64,000 nucleotides of DNA from Actinomadura barringtoniae (GCF_017573505.1 NZ_JAGEOJ010000029.1:61606-125605); one strand, 5' to 3'. Shown: positions 8,413-17,381, counted from the first letter of the stretch. Notes: generated by a model from the letters alone, not told the origin. Translations and numbers: made by a program.

Positions 8413-8445
8413 GTTCACCTCTTAATACGAGTTAGTTCATGCAGG
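8413..8445. promoter_or_regulatory. PHO box (PhoP operator) between phoR and phoU
   Basis: GTTCACC at 8413 and GTTCATG at 8435 are separated by exactly 22 bases, i.e. the first and third 11-nt direct-repeat units known for actinobacterial PhoP sites, with a degenerate middle unit at 8424. The position between divergent phoR and phoU fits autoregulation by PhoP. Confidence 0.75.
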
Positions 8446-8531
8446 TCAGGCAGGGTGTGCCATGGACGAATGCGTCCGGACGTACGATGCTGCGTCATAG
8501 CAGAACCCCGCCCCTGACAAAGGATGCTTCG

Positions 8532-9191
8532 TTGCGCGACGCCTACCACGAGGAGCTTGACTCCCTCTCTGACAAGCTGGTCGAGATGACCCGGCTGGTT
8601 CGCTCCGCGATGGCCCGGGCCGTGACCGCCCTGCTCGACGCCGACCTGAGGCTCTCCGAAGAGGTCATCAGCGGCGACGAGATGGTCAACAAGATCGACG
8701 CCGAGATCGAGGCGACCGTCTTCGACCTCATGGCGCGGCAGCAGCCCGTGGCGGGCGACCTCCGGACGCTGATCACGGCGCTGCGGATGAGCGGCGACCT
8801 GGAGCGGATGGGCGACCTGGCGGTGCACATCGCCAAGACCGCCCGGCGCCGCCACCCCGAGTCGGCCGTGCCGCCTGAGCTGCAGGCCACCGTCCTGGAG
8901 ATGGGCCAGATCGCCGAGCGCATGATCGCCAAGGCGGGCAGCGTCATCGCCGCGAAGAACGTCGAGATGGGCCTGGAGCTGGACGCCGACGACGACGCGA
9001 TGGACCGCCTCCACCGCAAGCTGTTCGAGATCCTGCTGTCGCCCAAGTGGAAGCACGGCGTCGAGCCCGCCGTGGACATCACGCTGGCCGGCCGCTACTT
9101 CGAGCGCTTCGCCGACCACGCCGTCCACGTGGCCGAGGACGTCGTCTACATGGTCACCGGGCAGCGCCCCGAGGAGATCGTCGACCAGTAG
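8532..9191 (+). CDS. phoU: Phosphate transport system regulator PhoU
   Basis: Negative modulator linking the PstSCAB transporter to PhoR. The product is all-helical with two repeats of the PhoU three-helix bundle, containing metal-cluster motifs of the EVISGDEMVNKID and YFERFADHAVHVAED type. I chose TTG 8532 (LRDAYHEELDSLS) because it aligns with the usual MRDAYHEEL start, is preceded by AAAGGA at 7 nt and gives 219 residues; the frame continues up to ATG 8439 but that would add 31 untypical residues. Divergent from phoR-phoP across a PHO box and followed by a strong hairpin. Confidence 0.93.
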   Translation: MRDAYHEELDSLSDKLVEMTRLVRSAMARAVTALLDADLRLSEEVISGDEMVNKIDAEIEATVFDLMARQQPVAGDLRTLITALRMSGDLERMGDLAVHIAKTARRRHPESAVPPELQATVLEMGQIAERMIAKAGSVIAAKNVEMGLELDADDDAMDRLHRKLFEILLSPKWKHGVEPAVDITLAGRYFERFADHAVHVAEDVVYMVTGQRPEEIVDQ

Positions 9192-9196
9192 GACAA

Positions 9197-9259
9197 CGCC
9201 GATCTTGCTCTGAGCGCCCTTTCCGGGGGTGTGGAAGGGCGCTCAGAGCAAGATCGGCG
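9197..9259. terminator. Long hairpin after phoU, copy 1 of a repeated palindrome
   Basis: Left arm 9197-9224 and right arm 9233-9259 pair over 27 bases with a single bulged T; the loop is GGGGGTGT. It lies between convergent phoU and gpmA, six bases after the phoU stop. The 24-base outer arm sequence is identical to that at 18731-18754, so this is a reused element and not only a local terminator. Confidence 0.85.
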
Positions 9260-9358
9260 CGGTTCTGGGCGGTTCGGGGCGGTTCGGGGATGCAGAGGAT
9301 GCGCGAAAGGCCGATCCCGCTGGGCGGGATCGGCCTTCTTGGTGGCTGGGCGGGCTTG

Positions 9359-10291
9359 CTACTTCTTTTTGCGGCGGCCGCGACCTGACTTGGGCACCGG
9401 CTTGAGCGCCAGCGGGTCCGAGCCCGGAGGCGGCGGAACCGGCGGTGTCGGCGGAACGGCGGGCCGCCTGGGCGCGGCGGGGGCGCCAGGCGCCGGGGGC
9501 GCGACGGGCGCGCCCTTGGGGGCGGCTCCCCGGGCCGGGGCCTTGCTGGAGGCGCCCTGGTTCTTGACCGCCTCGATGGCGGCCTTGGCGGCCTCCGGGT
9601 CGAGGTACTCGCCGCCGCGCTTCAGCGGCGCGAAGTCGTCGTCCAGCTCGTACACCAGCGGGATGCCCGTCGGGATGTTGAGCTCGCTGATGTCCTCGTC
9701 GGAGATGTCGTCCAGGTGCTTCACCATGGCGCGCAGGGAGTTGCCGTGCGCGGCGACCAGCACGGTCTTGCCGGCGGCCAGGTCGGGAACGATCGCGTCG
9801 TACCAGTACGGCAGCATCCGGTCCACGACGTCGGCCAGGCACTCGGTCCGCGGGATCAGCTCCGACGGCAGGCCCGCGTAGCGCAGGTCGTTCACCTGGG
9901 ACAGCGGGTCGTTGTCCTTGATCGGCGGCGGCGGGGTGTCGTACGAGCGGCGCCAGATCTTGAACTGGTCCTCGCCGAACTCCTCGCGCGTCTGCGCCTT
10001 GTTCTTGCCCTGGAGCGCGCCGTAGTGCCGCTCGTTCAGCCGCCAGGACCGGCGCACCGGGATCCACAGCAGATCGGCGACGTCCAGCGCGATGTTGGCG
10101 GTACGGATCGCGCGCTTCAGCACCGAGGTGTGCACGACATCGGGCGTGATGTCGTTGTCGAGCAGCAGGTCACCACCCTTGGTGGCCTCGCTCTCGCCCT
10201 TGGCGGAAAGGTCCACGTCCACCCATCCGGTGAACAGGCCCTCCGCGTTCCACACACTTTCGCCATGCCGGAGCAGTACCAGGGTCGCCAT
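9359..10291 (-). CDS. gpmA: 2,3-bisphosphoglycerate-dependent phosphoglycerate mutase with extra C-terminal tail
   Basis: Glycolytic enzyme interconverting 3- and 2-phosphoglycerate. The catalytic core shows LLRHGESVWN (phospho-acceptor H9), ERHYGALQGKNK and VAAHGNSLRAM, all diagnostic of dPGM. The core ends near residue 245, as usual, but the protein continues to 310 residues with an Ala/Pro-rich linker and a basic end, SGRGRRKKK, that is not part of the family fold. The tail may be a nucleic acid- or partner-binding extension. Gene order mshA, ybjN-like, gpmA next to pho genes is common in actinobacteria. Confidence 0.94.
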   Translation of the reverse strand: MATLVLLRHGESVWNAEGLFTGWVDVDLSAKGESEATKGGDLLLDNDITPDVVHTSVLKRAIRTANIALDVADLLWIPVRRSWRLNERHYGALQGKNKAQTREEFGEDQFKIWRRSYDTPPPPIKDNDPLSQVNDLRYAGLPSELIPRTECLADVVDRMLPYWYDAIVPDLAAGKTVLVAAHGNSLRAMVKHLDDISDEDISELNIPTGIPLVYELDDDFAPLKRGGEYLDPEAAKAAIEAVKNQGASSKAPARGAAPKGAPVAPPAPGAPAAPRRPAVPPTPPVPPPPGSDPLALKPVPKSGRGRRKKK

Positions 10292-10346
10292 GCCTGAAAG
10301 CCTATCGGGAGCCCTGGGGCGCCCGAACGTCAGCCAGACCCGGCGG

Positions 10347-10841
10347 CTAGCGGCGTTCGGGGTCGGCGAACGAGGCGAAGGCCTGCAGGTTGGCCAGGCT
10401 CTCGCCGCGCTTGACCCGCCAGTCCCACTCGCGCTGGATGGAGGACTTGAAGCCCCGTTCCAGCGCCTTGTCGAAGTTCTCGTCGGAGTAGGTGAGGACG
10501 CAGCCGAGGATCCGGTCGACCTCGTCCGGGGACACGCTCGCGAGCGGCAGCCTGCCGACCAGGTAGACGTCGCCCATCTCGTCGAGGGCGAAGGCCACCC
10601 CGTACATCCGGCCGTTCTTCTCCAGCAGGAAGCGGTAGAAGTCGGCGTGGTTCTCGTCCGGGCGGCGGCAGAAGAACGCCTCGACGTGCAGGCTGTGCTC
10701 GCCGACGATCAGCCAGGTCATGGTGGCCAGCTTGTGCTGCCCGGGGAGCTTGACGAAGAACGCGCCGGGCCGCGGCACCTCGAACTCGAGCTCGGCGGCC
10801 TTCAGCGACTCCTCGATCACGCTCACTGGGTCAGACGTCAT
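10347..10841 (-). CDS. YbjN domain-containing protein
   Basis: 164-residue cytoplasmic protein of the YbjN/type III secretion chaperone-like fold. The recognisable features are an N-terminal helix (IEESLKAAELEFEVPRPGA), the strand set KLATMTWLIVGEHSLHVEAF and the stretch YRFLLEKNGRMYGVAFALDE. Its molecular function is not established. The ATG overlaps the mshA stop by four bases (ATGA), so it is translationally coupled to mshA, the conserved neighbour in actinobacteria. It is likely one operon with gpmA, 55 bases further on. Confidence 0.9.
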   Translation of the reverse strand: MTSDPVSVIEESLKAAELEFEVPRPGAFFVKLPGQHKLATMTWLIVGEHSLHVEAFFCRRPDENHADFYRFLLEKNGRMYGVAFALDEMGDVYLVGRLPLASVSPDEVDRILGCVLTYSDENFDKALERGFKSSIQREWDWRVKRGESLANLQAFASFADPERR

Positions 10842-12223
10842 GCGGACACCTCGGCTGCGACGGGAACGGTCAGGGACGCGGAAGCGGATGCGGAAGTGGA
10901 TGTGGAAGTGGAGGCGGACTTGCGGACGGGGGCGGGCGAGAACGTGGTCAAGGCGCCTGTATACACCCCGACGAGCTGATCGACCGTGTGGTCCCAGCCG
11001 AGGCTCTGCGCGTGTCGTACGGCGCCACGGGCCAGCCTGGTGTGGCGTACGGGGTCGGCGTGCAGGCGGGCGAGGACTGCGGCGTAGTCGTTCGGGTCGT
11101 GCCCGCCGATCAGCAGGCCGGACTCCCCGTCCCGTACGGCCGTGGTGAGGCCGCCGACCGCGGCGGCGACGACCGGGGTGCCGCAGGCCTGCGACTCAAC
11201 GGCGACCAGCCCGAACGACTCGTTGTGCGAGGGGACGACGGTGACGTCGGCGGCGCGGTACCAGTCGGCGAGCTCCTCCTGCGGGCAGGGCGGCTCGAAC
11301 CGTACGACGTCGGAGATGCCGAGCTCGGCGGCCAGCGCCTGGAGTCCCTCGGGCCGGGACCGGCCGCTGCCGCTCGGCCCGCCGACGACGGCGACGACGA
11401 GCTTGGAACGCAGCGCCGGGTCGTCCTTCAGCATCCGGGCGGCGGCGCGCAGCAGCACGTCCGGGGCCTTGAGCGGCTGGATCCGGCCGACGAACAGCAG
11501 CACGTACGCGTCGCGCGGCAGGCGCAGCCGCCGCCGGGCGGGCCCGGTCCGGTGCGGCAGAAGGCCGGTGCTGCGCGACAGCAGGGCCGCCTCGGGGCGG
11601 AAGAGGGAAAGATCGACGCCGGGGTTCACGGTGGCCACCCGCGCGGGGTCGGCGCCGTAGAGCTCGACGAGCTCGCGGGCCTCCTTGGCGGTGTTGGCGA
11701 CGAGCTGGTCGGCGGCGTCCACGACCTGCTGCTCGCCCAGCACGCGGCCTTGCGGCTCGGGGGTGTCGCCCTCGGCGAGCGCGGCGTTCTTGACCTTGGC
11801 CATGGTGTGCATCGAGTGCACGAGCGGGGCGCCCCAGCGGCGCTTGGCGGCCAGGCCCGCCTGCCCCGAAAGCCAGTAGTGGGTGTGGAGGAGGTCGTAG
11901 TGGCCGGGGTCGTAGGACGCCTCGGTCCGCAGCACGCCGGAGGTGAACCCGCACAGCTCGGCGGGCAGTTCGCTCTTGTCCAGTTCCTCGAAGGGGCCCG
12001 CGACGACGTTGCGCACGAGCACGCCGGGCGCCAGTTCGGCGACGGGCGGAAGCGCCCGCGACGTGGCGCGGGTGAAGATGTCGACCTCGATCCCCCGGGC
12101 GGCCAGCCGCCTGGCGACCTCGACGATGTAGACGTTCATCCCGCCCGCGTCGCCCGTGCCGGGCTGGTCCAGGGGCGAGGTGTGAACGCTGATCGTCGCG
12201 ACCCGGTTGACACGACGTGACAC
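10838..12223 (-). CDS. mshA: D-inositol-3-phosphate glycosyltransferase (mycothiol biosynthesis)
   Basis: Transfers GlcNAc from UDP-GlcNAc to inositol 3-phosphate, the first committed step to mycothiol. GT-B fold, GT4 family: acceptor-side motif DQPGTGDAGGMNVYI near the N-terminus, LLHTHYWLSG, and the donor-site helix EPPCPQEELADWYRAADVTVVPSHNESFGLVAVE. Start GTG 12223 was chosen because GGAGGT sits 7 nt upstream; GTG at 12232 would overlap that site. A low-complexity Ser/Thr/Ala tail follows the fold near the C-terminus. First gene of an operon with the YbjN gene and gpmA. Confidence 0.94.
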   Translation of the reverse strand: MSRRVNRVATISVHTSPLDQPGTGDAGGMNVYIVEVARRLAARGIEVDIFTRATSRALPPVAELAPGVLVRNVVAGPFEELDKSELPAELCGFTSGVLRTEASYDPGHYDLLHTHYWLSGQAGLAAKRRWGAPLVHSMHTMAKVKNAALAEGDTPEPQGRVLGEQQVVDAADQLVANTAKEARELVELYGADPARVATVNPGVDLSLFRPEAALLSRSTGLLPHRTGPARRRLRLPRDAYVLLFVGRIQPLKAPDVLLRAAARMLKDDPALRSKLVVAVVGGPSGSGRSRPEGLQALAAELGISDVVRFEPPCPQEELADWYRAADVTVVPSHNESFGLVAVESQACGTPVVAAAVGGLTTAVRDGESGLLIGGHDPNDYAAVLARLHADPVRHTRLARGAVRHAQSLGWDHTVDQLVGVYTGALTTFSPAPVRKSASTSTSTSASASASLTVPVAAEVSA

Positions 12224-12336
12224 GGACACCACCTCCGGTTGTGCAACCTATCGGCCGCTCTAGGTGTTCCCGCCCAGAGAGTCCCATGCGTGACATACGT
12301 GACTCCCCGGGCAACAGTGACCCGCGCCACAGTCTG

Positions 12337-12366
12337 TTGCTACTGACCAGTCAGTAGGTCTTTACT
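12337..12366 (+). promoter_or_regulatory. Promoter with inverted-repeat operator in the spacer
   Basis: A TTGCTA -35 (12337-12342) and TTTACT -10 (12361-12366) are 18 bases apart. The spacer is occupied by the inverted repeat CTACTGA-CCAG-TCAGTAG (12340-12357), the size and symmetry of a TetR-family site. It should drive the secreted peptidase gene at 12408. Confidence 0.55.
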
Positions 12367-12407
12367 TGCTCCAGCTCTGACAAAAAGTCCAATAGTGGAG
12401 GCGCGCA

Positions 12408-13952
12408 ATGCGAAGGCTGCTGGTGGGGGCGGTCACCGCCGGAGTGACGGCGCTGTCGATCACGACCCTCCCTGTGACGAGTGCCACAGCCGCGCACGCC
12501 GAGGACAAGGGCGCCACGGTCTCGTACGAGAGCATCCCCGGCGACGGCGGCGCCGCGCTGAAGGCCCTCGTCGTCCGGCCGACCGGCTACGGCACCGGCC
12601 GTTCTCCCCTGCTGGTCATGCCCGCGAGCTGGTCGATGCCGCACGCCGAGTACGTGCTCGCCGCGACCAAGCTGGCCAAGGAGTCCGGCTACACGGTCGT
12701 CAGCTACACCAGCCGCGGCTTCTGGGACTCCGCCGGAACGATCGAGGTCGCGGGCCGCGAGGACATCTCCGACGTCAGCCGCGTCATCGACTGGGCCGTC
12801 AAGAACGCGGGCGCCGACGAGACCCGCGTCGGTGCCGCCGGGATCTCCTACGGCGCCGGGATCAGCCTGCTCGCCGCCGCGTTCGACAAGCGCATCAAGG
12901 CCGTCTCCGCGATGAGCGGCTGGGCCGACCTCAAGGCCTCCCTCTACCCGAACGAGACCGTCAACGAGCAGGCCGCCGCCACGCTCCTCCTCGCCGGGAA
13001 CGTCACGGGCCGCCCCGGCAAGGACCTCAAGCGCCTCCAGGACGCCTACCTCGCCGACAAGCTCGGCCCGGTGCTCCCGCTCGCCACCAACCGCGGCGCC
13101 GCCACGTTCGTCCCGCAGATCAACGCCAACCGCCCGGCCGTCATGATCGCCAACCAGTGGGGCGACGGGATCTTCCCGCCGAGCCAGATCGCGGCCTTCT
13201 ACAACCGGCTCGACGTCCCCAAGCGCCTGATGCTGCAGCCCGGCGACCACGCCACCGGCGAGGCGCTCGGCGCGGCGGGTCTACCTAACGATGTGTGGGC
13301 CGCCACCGGCCGCTGGTTCGACCACTACCTGAAGGGCGCCGACAACGGCATCGACCGCGAGACGCCGGTCAACCTCAAGCCCAACAACGGCGGCGGCTGG
13401 AAGGGCTACGCGAGCTGGCGGGCCGTGAGCCGCGCCGCCGCCTCGTACCGGCTGGACGGCACCCGCAGGCTCGCCGCGGGCAAGGCGACCGTCGCCGACA
13501 GCGGCATCATCTTCGCCAGCGGCGTGGCCCAGCAGGCCGGCATCCAGTGGAAGATCAACGTCCGGCAGGTCGACCCGAAGGCGGGCGCCGTCTGGCAGAC
13601 CGCCCCGTACGCCAGGGCCACCACGGTCGGCGGCAGCCCGAGCCTGCACACGACCGTGACGCCCAGCGCCGCGAACTCCTCGGTCTTCGCCTACCTCTAC
13701 GACGTCGCGCCGAACGGCGAGGGCCAGCTGATCTCCCACAAGCCGTACACCTTGCGCGATGCCGCGCCCGGCAAGCCGCGCGCGATCAACGTGAGCTTCG
13801 AGCCGGTCAGCTGGACGGTACCGGCGGGCCACCACCTCGCGCTGGTCGTCGACACCACCGACGTCCGCTACCGAACGATGAGCAAGTCCGGCACCGTCAC
13901 GCTCACCTCACCGGCGAAGGACCCGTCCCGGCTGACCGTGCCCACGTCCTGA
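12408..13952 (+). CDS. Secreted S15-family (Xaa-Pro dipeptidyl-peptidase / CocE-like) hydrolase
   Basis: 514 residues with a Sec signal peptide (basic MRRLL, hydrophobic core, cleavage near ATAAHA at about 31). An alpha/beta-hydrolase domain carries the nucleophile elbow GISYG (Ser147), acid D253 in NQWGDGIFP and His281 in PGDHATG. A C-terminal jelly-roll domain (about 330-510) matches the X-Pro dipeptidyl-peptidase C-domain. Substrate may be a proline-containing peptide or an ester; sequence alone does not decide. A repressor-type operator lies between its promoter elements and no cognate regulator gene is adjacent. Confidence 0.85.
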   Translation: MRRLLVGAVTAGVTALSITTLPVTSATAAHAEDKGATVSYESIPGDGGAALKALVVRPTGYGTGRSPLLVMPASWSMPHAEYVLAATKLAKESGYTVVSYTSRGFWDSAGTIEVAGREDISDVSRVIDWAVKNAGADETRVGAAGISYGAGISLLAAAFDKRIKAVSAMSGWADLKASLYPNETVNEQAAATLLLAGNVTGRPGKDLKRLQDAYLADKLGPVLPLATNRGAATFVPQINANRPAVMIANQWGDGIFPPSQIAAFYNRLDVPKRLMLQPGDHATGEALGAAGLPNDVWAATGRWFDHYLKGADNGIDRETPVNLKPNNGGGWKGYASWRAVSRAAASYRLDGTRRLAAGKATVADSGIIFASGVAQQAGIQWKINVRQVDPKAGAVWQTAPYARATTVGGSPSLHTTVTPSAANSSVFAYLYDVAPNGEGQLISHKPYTLRDAAPGKPRAINVSFEPVSWTVPAGHHLALVVDTTDVRYRTMSKSGTVTLTSPAKDPSRLTVPTS

Positions 13953-13969
13953 TCCCTAATCTGGTGGGC

Positions 13970-14728
13970 ATGCGTAAGACGGCGGTGATCACCGGAGCAA
14001 GCAGTGGAATCGGCGCGGCCACGGCCAGGCGCCTGGCGGCGGAGGGCTTCAACGTCGTCCTGGCGGCCCGCCGCAAGGACCGCCTGGACGCCCTCGCCAA
14101 GGAGATCTCCGAGGGGGCGCCGGGCGCGGGCAGGGTCGCGTCCGTCGTCCTGGACGTGACCTCGCAGGAGTCGGTGGACGCGATGGCCGCCGGGCTCGCC
14201 GACTGCCACGTGCTGGTCAACAACGCGGGCGGCGCGATCGGCCTGGAGACGGTCGCCAGCGCCGATCCCGCGGACTGGCAGGCGATGTACGACACCAACG
14301 TGCTCGGCCTGCTCCGCGTCTCCAAGGCCCTGCTGCCCAAGATGATCGCGAGCGGCGCGGGCCACGTCGTCAACATCACCTCGCTGGCCGCGCACGCCAA
14401 CTACGAGGGCGGCGCCGGCTACAACGCCGCCAAGCACGCCGCGTACGCGGTGAACGAGGTCATGCGGCTGGAGCTGGTCGCCGAGCCGGTGCGGATCACC
14501 GAGATCGCGCCGGGCCTGGTCAAGACGGAGGAGTTCAGCCTGGTCCGGTTCCGCGGCGACTCCTCCAAGGCCGACAAGCCCTACGAGGGCGTGCCCGACC
14601 CGCTGGTCGCCGACGACATCGCCGACTGCGTCGCCTGGGCCGTCACCCGTCCGGCGCACGTCAACATCGACCGCATCGACGTTCAGCCGCGGGTCCAGGC
14701 CGCTCCCCACAAGCTCCACCGCATCTGA
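13970..14728 (+). CDS. Short-chain dehydrogenase/reductase, NADP-preferring type
   Basis: 252-residue SDR of the YdfG-like classical group: TGASSGIG nucleotide-binding motif near residue 9, basic residues after the second strand (LAARRKDR) that favour NADP(H), NNAGG, catalytic Ser in NITSLAAH, and YNAAKHAAY with the Tyr-x-x-x-Lys pair. The end DRIDVQPRVQAAPHKLHRI departs from the family. Substrate is probably a 3-hydroxy acid such as serine or a similar small alcohol, by family only. ATG 13970 lies 17 bases after the peptidase stop, so the two may be co-transcribed. Confidence 0.9.
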   Translation: MRKTAVITGASSGIGAATARRLAAEGFNVVLAARRKDRLDALAKEISEGAPGAGRVASVVLDVTSQESVDAMAAGLADCHVLVNNAGGAIGLETVASADPADWQAMYDTNVLGLLRVSKALLPKMIASGAGHVVNITSLAAHANYEGGAGYNAAKHAAYAVNEVMRLELVAEPVRITEIAPGLVKTEEFSLVRFRGDSSKADKPYEGVPDPLVADDIADCVAWAVTRPAHVNIDRIDVQPRVQAAPHKLHRI

Positions 14729-14779
14729 GCCCTTTGCCCGAGCTCTATGCCCTGAGCCTCGAGCTCCGAGCTCTGGCCC

Positions 14780-15613
14780 TCAGCTGACGGCTTCCCAGGG
14801 GAGGGTGACCTCGCCGAGGCGCCAGCGCCCCCGTCCTCCGTACGGGGGGCTGGTGAGGACGGGGTGGGTGTGGGCCAGGAGCTTCACCGCTTCGATCCAG
14901 CGGGCGCGTGGCCCGAAGGCCGAGTGGGGTGCCGCCGTTGCCCAGCAGCGGTCGAAGTCGGTGAGGAACGCGTGGACCCGCTCCCCCGGCACGTTGCGGT
15001 GGATGAGGGTCTTGGGCAGCCGTTCGGCCAACTCCGACGGGTGGTCCAGGGTCGGCAGATGCGCGGCGAAGGTGATGGTCTGCGGGCCGAGGGCGTTCAG
15101 CGTCACCCAGACGGCCCGGCGGCCGACTTCGTTGCACGTTCCCTCAACGAGCACGCCTGACGAGGCCAGCTTGGCGCACAGGCCCTCCCAGGCATGCCAT
15201 GCGGCCTCCTCGTCGTACTGCCGGAGAACGTTGAGGGCCCGCACCAGGACGGGCGGGCGGTTCACTGGGAGCTCGAAGCCGCCGCGCCTGAACGACAGGC
15301 CGTCGATGGGGTGCTCGGCCAGATAAGCCTGCCCCGCAGCAACTCGGTCGGGCTCGATCTCGATTCCCACGACTTCAAGGGCCGGGGCCACGGCGCGAAG
15401 GCGCGTGTAGAGCTCGACCGTGGTCACCGGGGAAGCGCCATAGCCGAGGTCGATCGCCAGGGGGTGTGACCGCGAATGCAGGGGGCCGGCCTGGGTGGCC
15501 GCTATCCAGCGGTCGATGCGGCGCAGCCGGTTGGGGGCGGTCGTGCCGCGGGTGATCTCCCCCTCGGGCTTCTGCGTCCTGGCCACGGGCTCATCTTGCC
15601 GTTCCGACCCCAC
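14780..15613 (-). CDS. Class I SAM-dependent methyltransferase-like protein
   Basis: 277 residues with a Rossmann fold: motif I AIDLGYGASPVT, acidic strand-2 end EVVGIEIEPDRV, then RGGFELP in the position of motif II-III. The motif I glycine pattern (DLGYG) is kept, so SAM binding is likely. The C-terminal half (ALGPQTITFAAHLPTLDHP) is specific to an uncharacterised actinobacterial group and gives no clue to substrate. GTG 15613 gives the longest protein; GTG 15586 (VARTQKPEGE) is an equally possible start. Converges on the SDR gene and is divergent from the acyl-CoA synthetase gene. Confidence 0.78.
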   Translation of the reverse strand: MGSERQDEPVARTQKPEGEITRGTTAPNRLRRIDRWIAATQAGPLHSRSHPLAIDLGYGASPVTTVELYTRLRAVAPALEVVGIEIEPDRVAAGQAYLAEHPIDGLSFRRGGFELPVNRPPVLVRALNVLRQYDEEAAWHAWEGLCAKLASSGVLVEGTCNEVGRRAVWVTLNALGPQTITFAAHLPTLDHPSELAERLPKTLIHRNVPGERVHAFLTDFDRCWATAAPHSAFGPRARWIEAVKLLAHTHPVLTSPPYGGRGRWRLGEVTLPWEAVS

Positions 15614-15677
15614 TGAACGAGATTCGGTAAGCGGTCGGTTACGGTGATTCCCAGGTCACCTCACCCCAGGAGCGCCG

Positions 15678-17363
15678 ATGCCCGAACTCGACCTCGCGAC
15701 CCTGCACGAGGCCATCGCGGCCGCGATCCCCGACCGCGAATGCGTGGTCACTCCGGACCGCAGGCTGACGTGGCGGCAGGTCACCGAGCGGAGCAGGCGG
15801 CTGGCGCACGTGCTGCACGGGCACGGCCTCGGCCGCCACGAGCGGGCAGTCGAGCCGTGGGAGTCGCAGCACGACCACGTGGCGCTCTACCTGCACAACG
15901 GGCCCGAATACCTGGAAGGGCTGCTCGGCGCGCACAAGGCGCGGGTCGCCCCGTTCAACGTCAACTACCGCTACGTGGACGACGAGCTCGCCCAGCTGTT
16001 CGCCGATGCGCGACCCGGCGCGATCGTCTTTCACGCCTGTTTCGCCGCGGCGATCGAACGGGTCGTGCGGCGCCTCGGCATCACGCCGCTGCTCCTCCAG
16101 GTCGCCGACTCCTCGGGTGAACGGCTGCTGGACGGCGCCCTGGACTACGAGGCCGCGCTGGCGGCCGCCTCGACCGAGCCGCTGGACGTACGGCCGGACG
16201 CGGGTGACCTGCACATCCTCTACACGGGCGGGACCACGGGCCTGCCCAAGGGCGTGCTGTGGCGGATCGGCGACCTGATGGTCGGGCCGCTCGGCCTCAC
16301 CCGCCGCGACGGGACCGCGATCGACGACCTCACCGAGGCGGTCGCGCGGGCGGAACGGGGCGCGCACCGGGTGCTGATCGGGCCGCCGCTGATGCACGGC
16401 GCCGGGACCTGGTCGGCGCTCGGCGGCTGGTGCGGCGGCGCGTGCGTGGTCTTTCCCGAACGGGTGGACGGCATGGACGCGGCCGACCTGATGGCGACCG
16501 CCGAGCGGGAACGGGTCACCCGGATGCCGATGGTCGGCGACGCGTTCGCGCGGCCGATCGTCGAGGTGCTGGAGCGCGGCTCGTACGACCTGTCCACGCT
16601 GCGCACCATGCTCAACTCGGCCGCGGCCATCAGCCCCGACGTCAAGCGGCGGCTCATGGAGCGGCTGCCCACCACGCGGATCGTCGACGTGCTGGGGTCG
16701 TCGGAGAGCGGGTTCGCGGTGACCCGCAGCGGCTCGGCGGACCGGCCGTTCGCGCCCGCGCCGGGGGCGGCGGTACTGAGCGCGGACCGCACGCGGCGGC
16801 TCGCGCCCGGCGAGGACGAGCTGGGGTGGCTGGCCAAGGGCGGCGGGCGGGTGCCGCTCGGTTATCTGAACGACCCGGACAAGACGGCCTCGACGTTCAT
16901 CACGGTGGACGGAGAGCGGCTGGTGGTCGCCGGGGACCGGGCTCGGCTGCTCGCCGACGGGACCGTGGAGGTGCACGGGCGGGAGGCCACGACGATCAAC
17001 ACCGGCGGCGAGAAGGTGTTCGCCGAGGAGGTCGAGGGCGTGCTGCGGGACCTGCCGGGGGTGGCCGACGCGCTGGTGGTCGGGCGGCCGAGCGAACGCT
17101 GGGGCACCGAGATCGTGGCCGTCCTGCGGCTCGCGCCGGGCGCGGAGGCGGGCGGCGAAGCAGGCAGCGAGGCAGACGAGGCAGGCGGCGAGGCAGACGA
17201 GGCAGGGGGCGAGACGAGCGACGAGCGGCTGCGCGAGGGCTGCGCGGTCCATCTGGCCCGCTACAAGATTCCCAAGGCGTTCGTGCGGACGGGCGAGGGG
17301 CTGCGGCTGCCGAACGGCAAGGCCGACTACGCCGCCGCCCGCGCCCTTGTGGACGGCCTCTGA
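15678..17363 (+). CDS. Acyl-CoA synthetase (AMP-forming, FadD family) with a repeat insertion
   Basis: Activates a carboxylic acid to acyl-AMP and then the CoA ester. Adenylate-forming motifs in order: A3 LYTGGTTGLPKGV (about 180), A5 GSSESGF, A7/A8 GDRARLLADGTVEVHGR, and the C-terminal catalytic Lys region YKIPKAFV. Length 561. Residues about 485-518 hold a low-complexity insertion with GxEADEA heptads encoded by 21-bp repeats at 17167-17208, placed in the mobile C-terminal domain ahead of the A10 lysine. Acyl specificity cannot be read; long or medium chains or a branched acid are all possible. The next gene starts 18 bases downstream. Confidence 0.9.
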   Translation: MPELDLATLHEAIAAAIPDRECVVTPDRRLTWRQVTERSRRLAHVLHGHGLGRHERAVEPWESQHDHVALYLHNGPEYLEGLLGAHKARVAPFNVNYRYVDDELAQLFADARPGAIVFHACFAAAIERVVRRLGITPLLLQVADSSGERLLDGALDYEAALAAASTEPLDVRPDAGDLHILYTGGTTGLPKGVLWRIGDLMVGPLGLTRRDGTAIDDLTEAVARAERGAHRVLIGPPLMHGAGTWSALGGWCGGACVVFPERVDGMDAADLMATAERERVTRMPMVGDAFARPIVEVLERGSYDLSTLRTMLNSAAAISPDVKRRLMERLPTTRIVDVLGSSESGFAVTRSGSADRPFAPAPGAAVLSADRTRRLAPGEDELGWLAKGGGRVPLGYLNDPDKTASTFITVDGERLVVAGDRARLLADGTVEVHGREATTINTGGEKVFAEEVEGVLRDLPGVADALVVGRPSERWGTEIVAVLRLAPGAEAGGEAGSEADEAGGEADEAGGETSDERLREGCAVHLARYKIPKAFVRTGEGLRLPNGKADYAAARALVDGL

Positions 17364-17381
17364 ATCTGATTCGGTTTGACC

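Noticed and set aside
13295..13969. Possible longer SDR start inside the peptidase gene
   Set aside because: The in-frame extension is the shadow of the S15 peptidase. The TGASSGIG motif lies just after ATG 13970.
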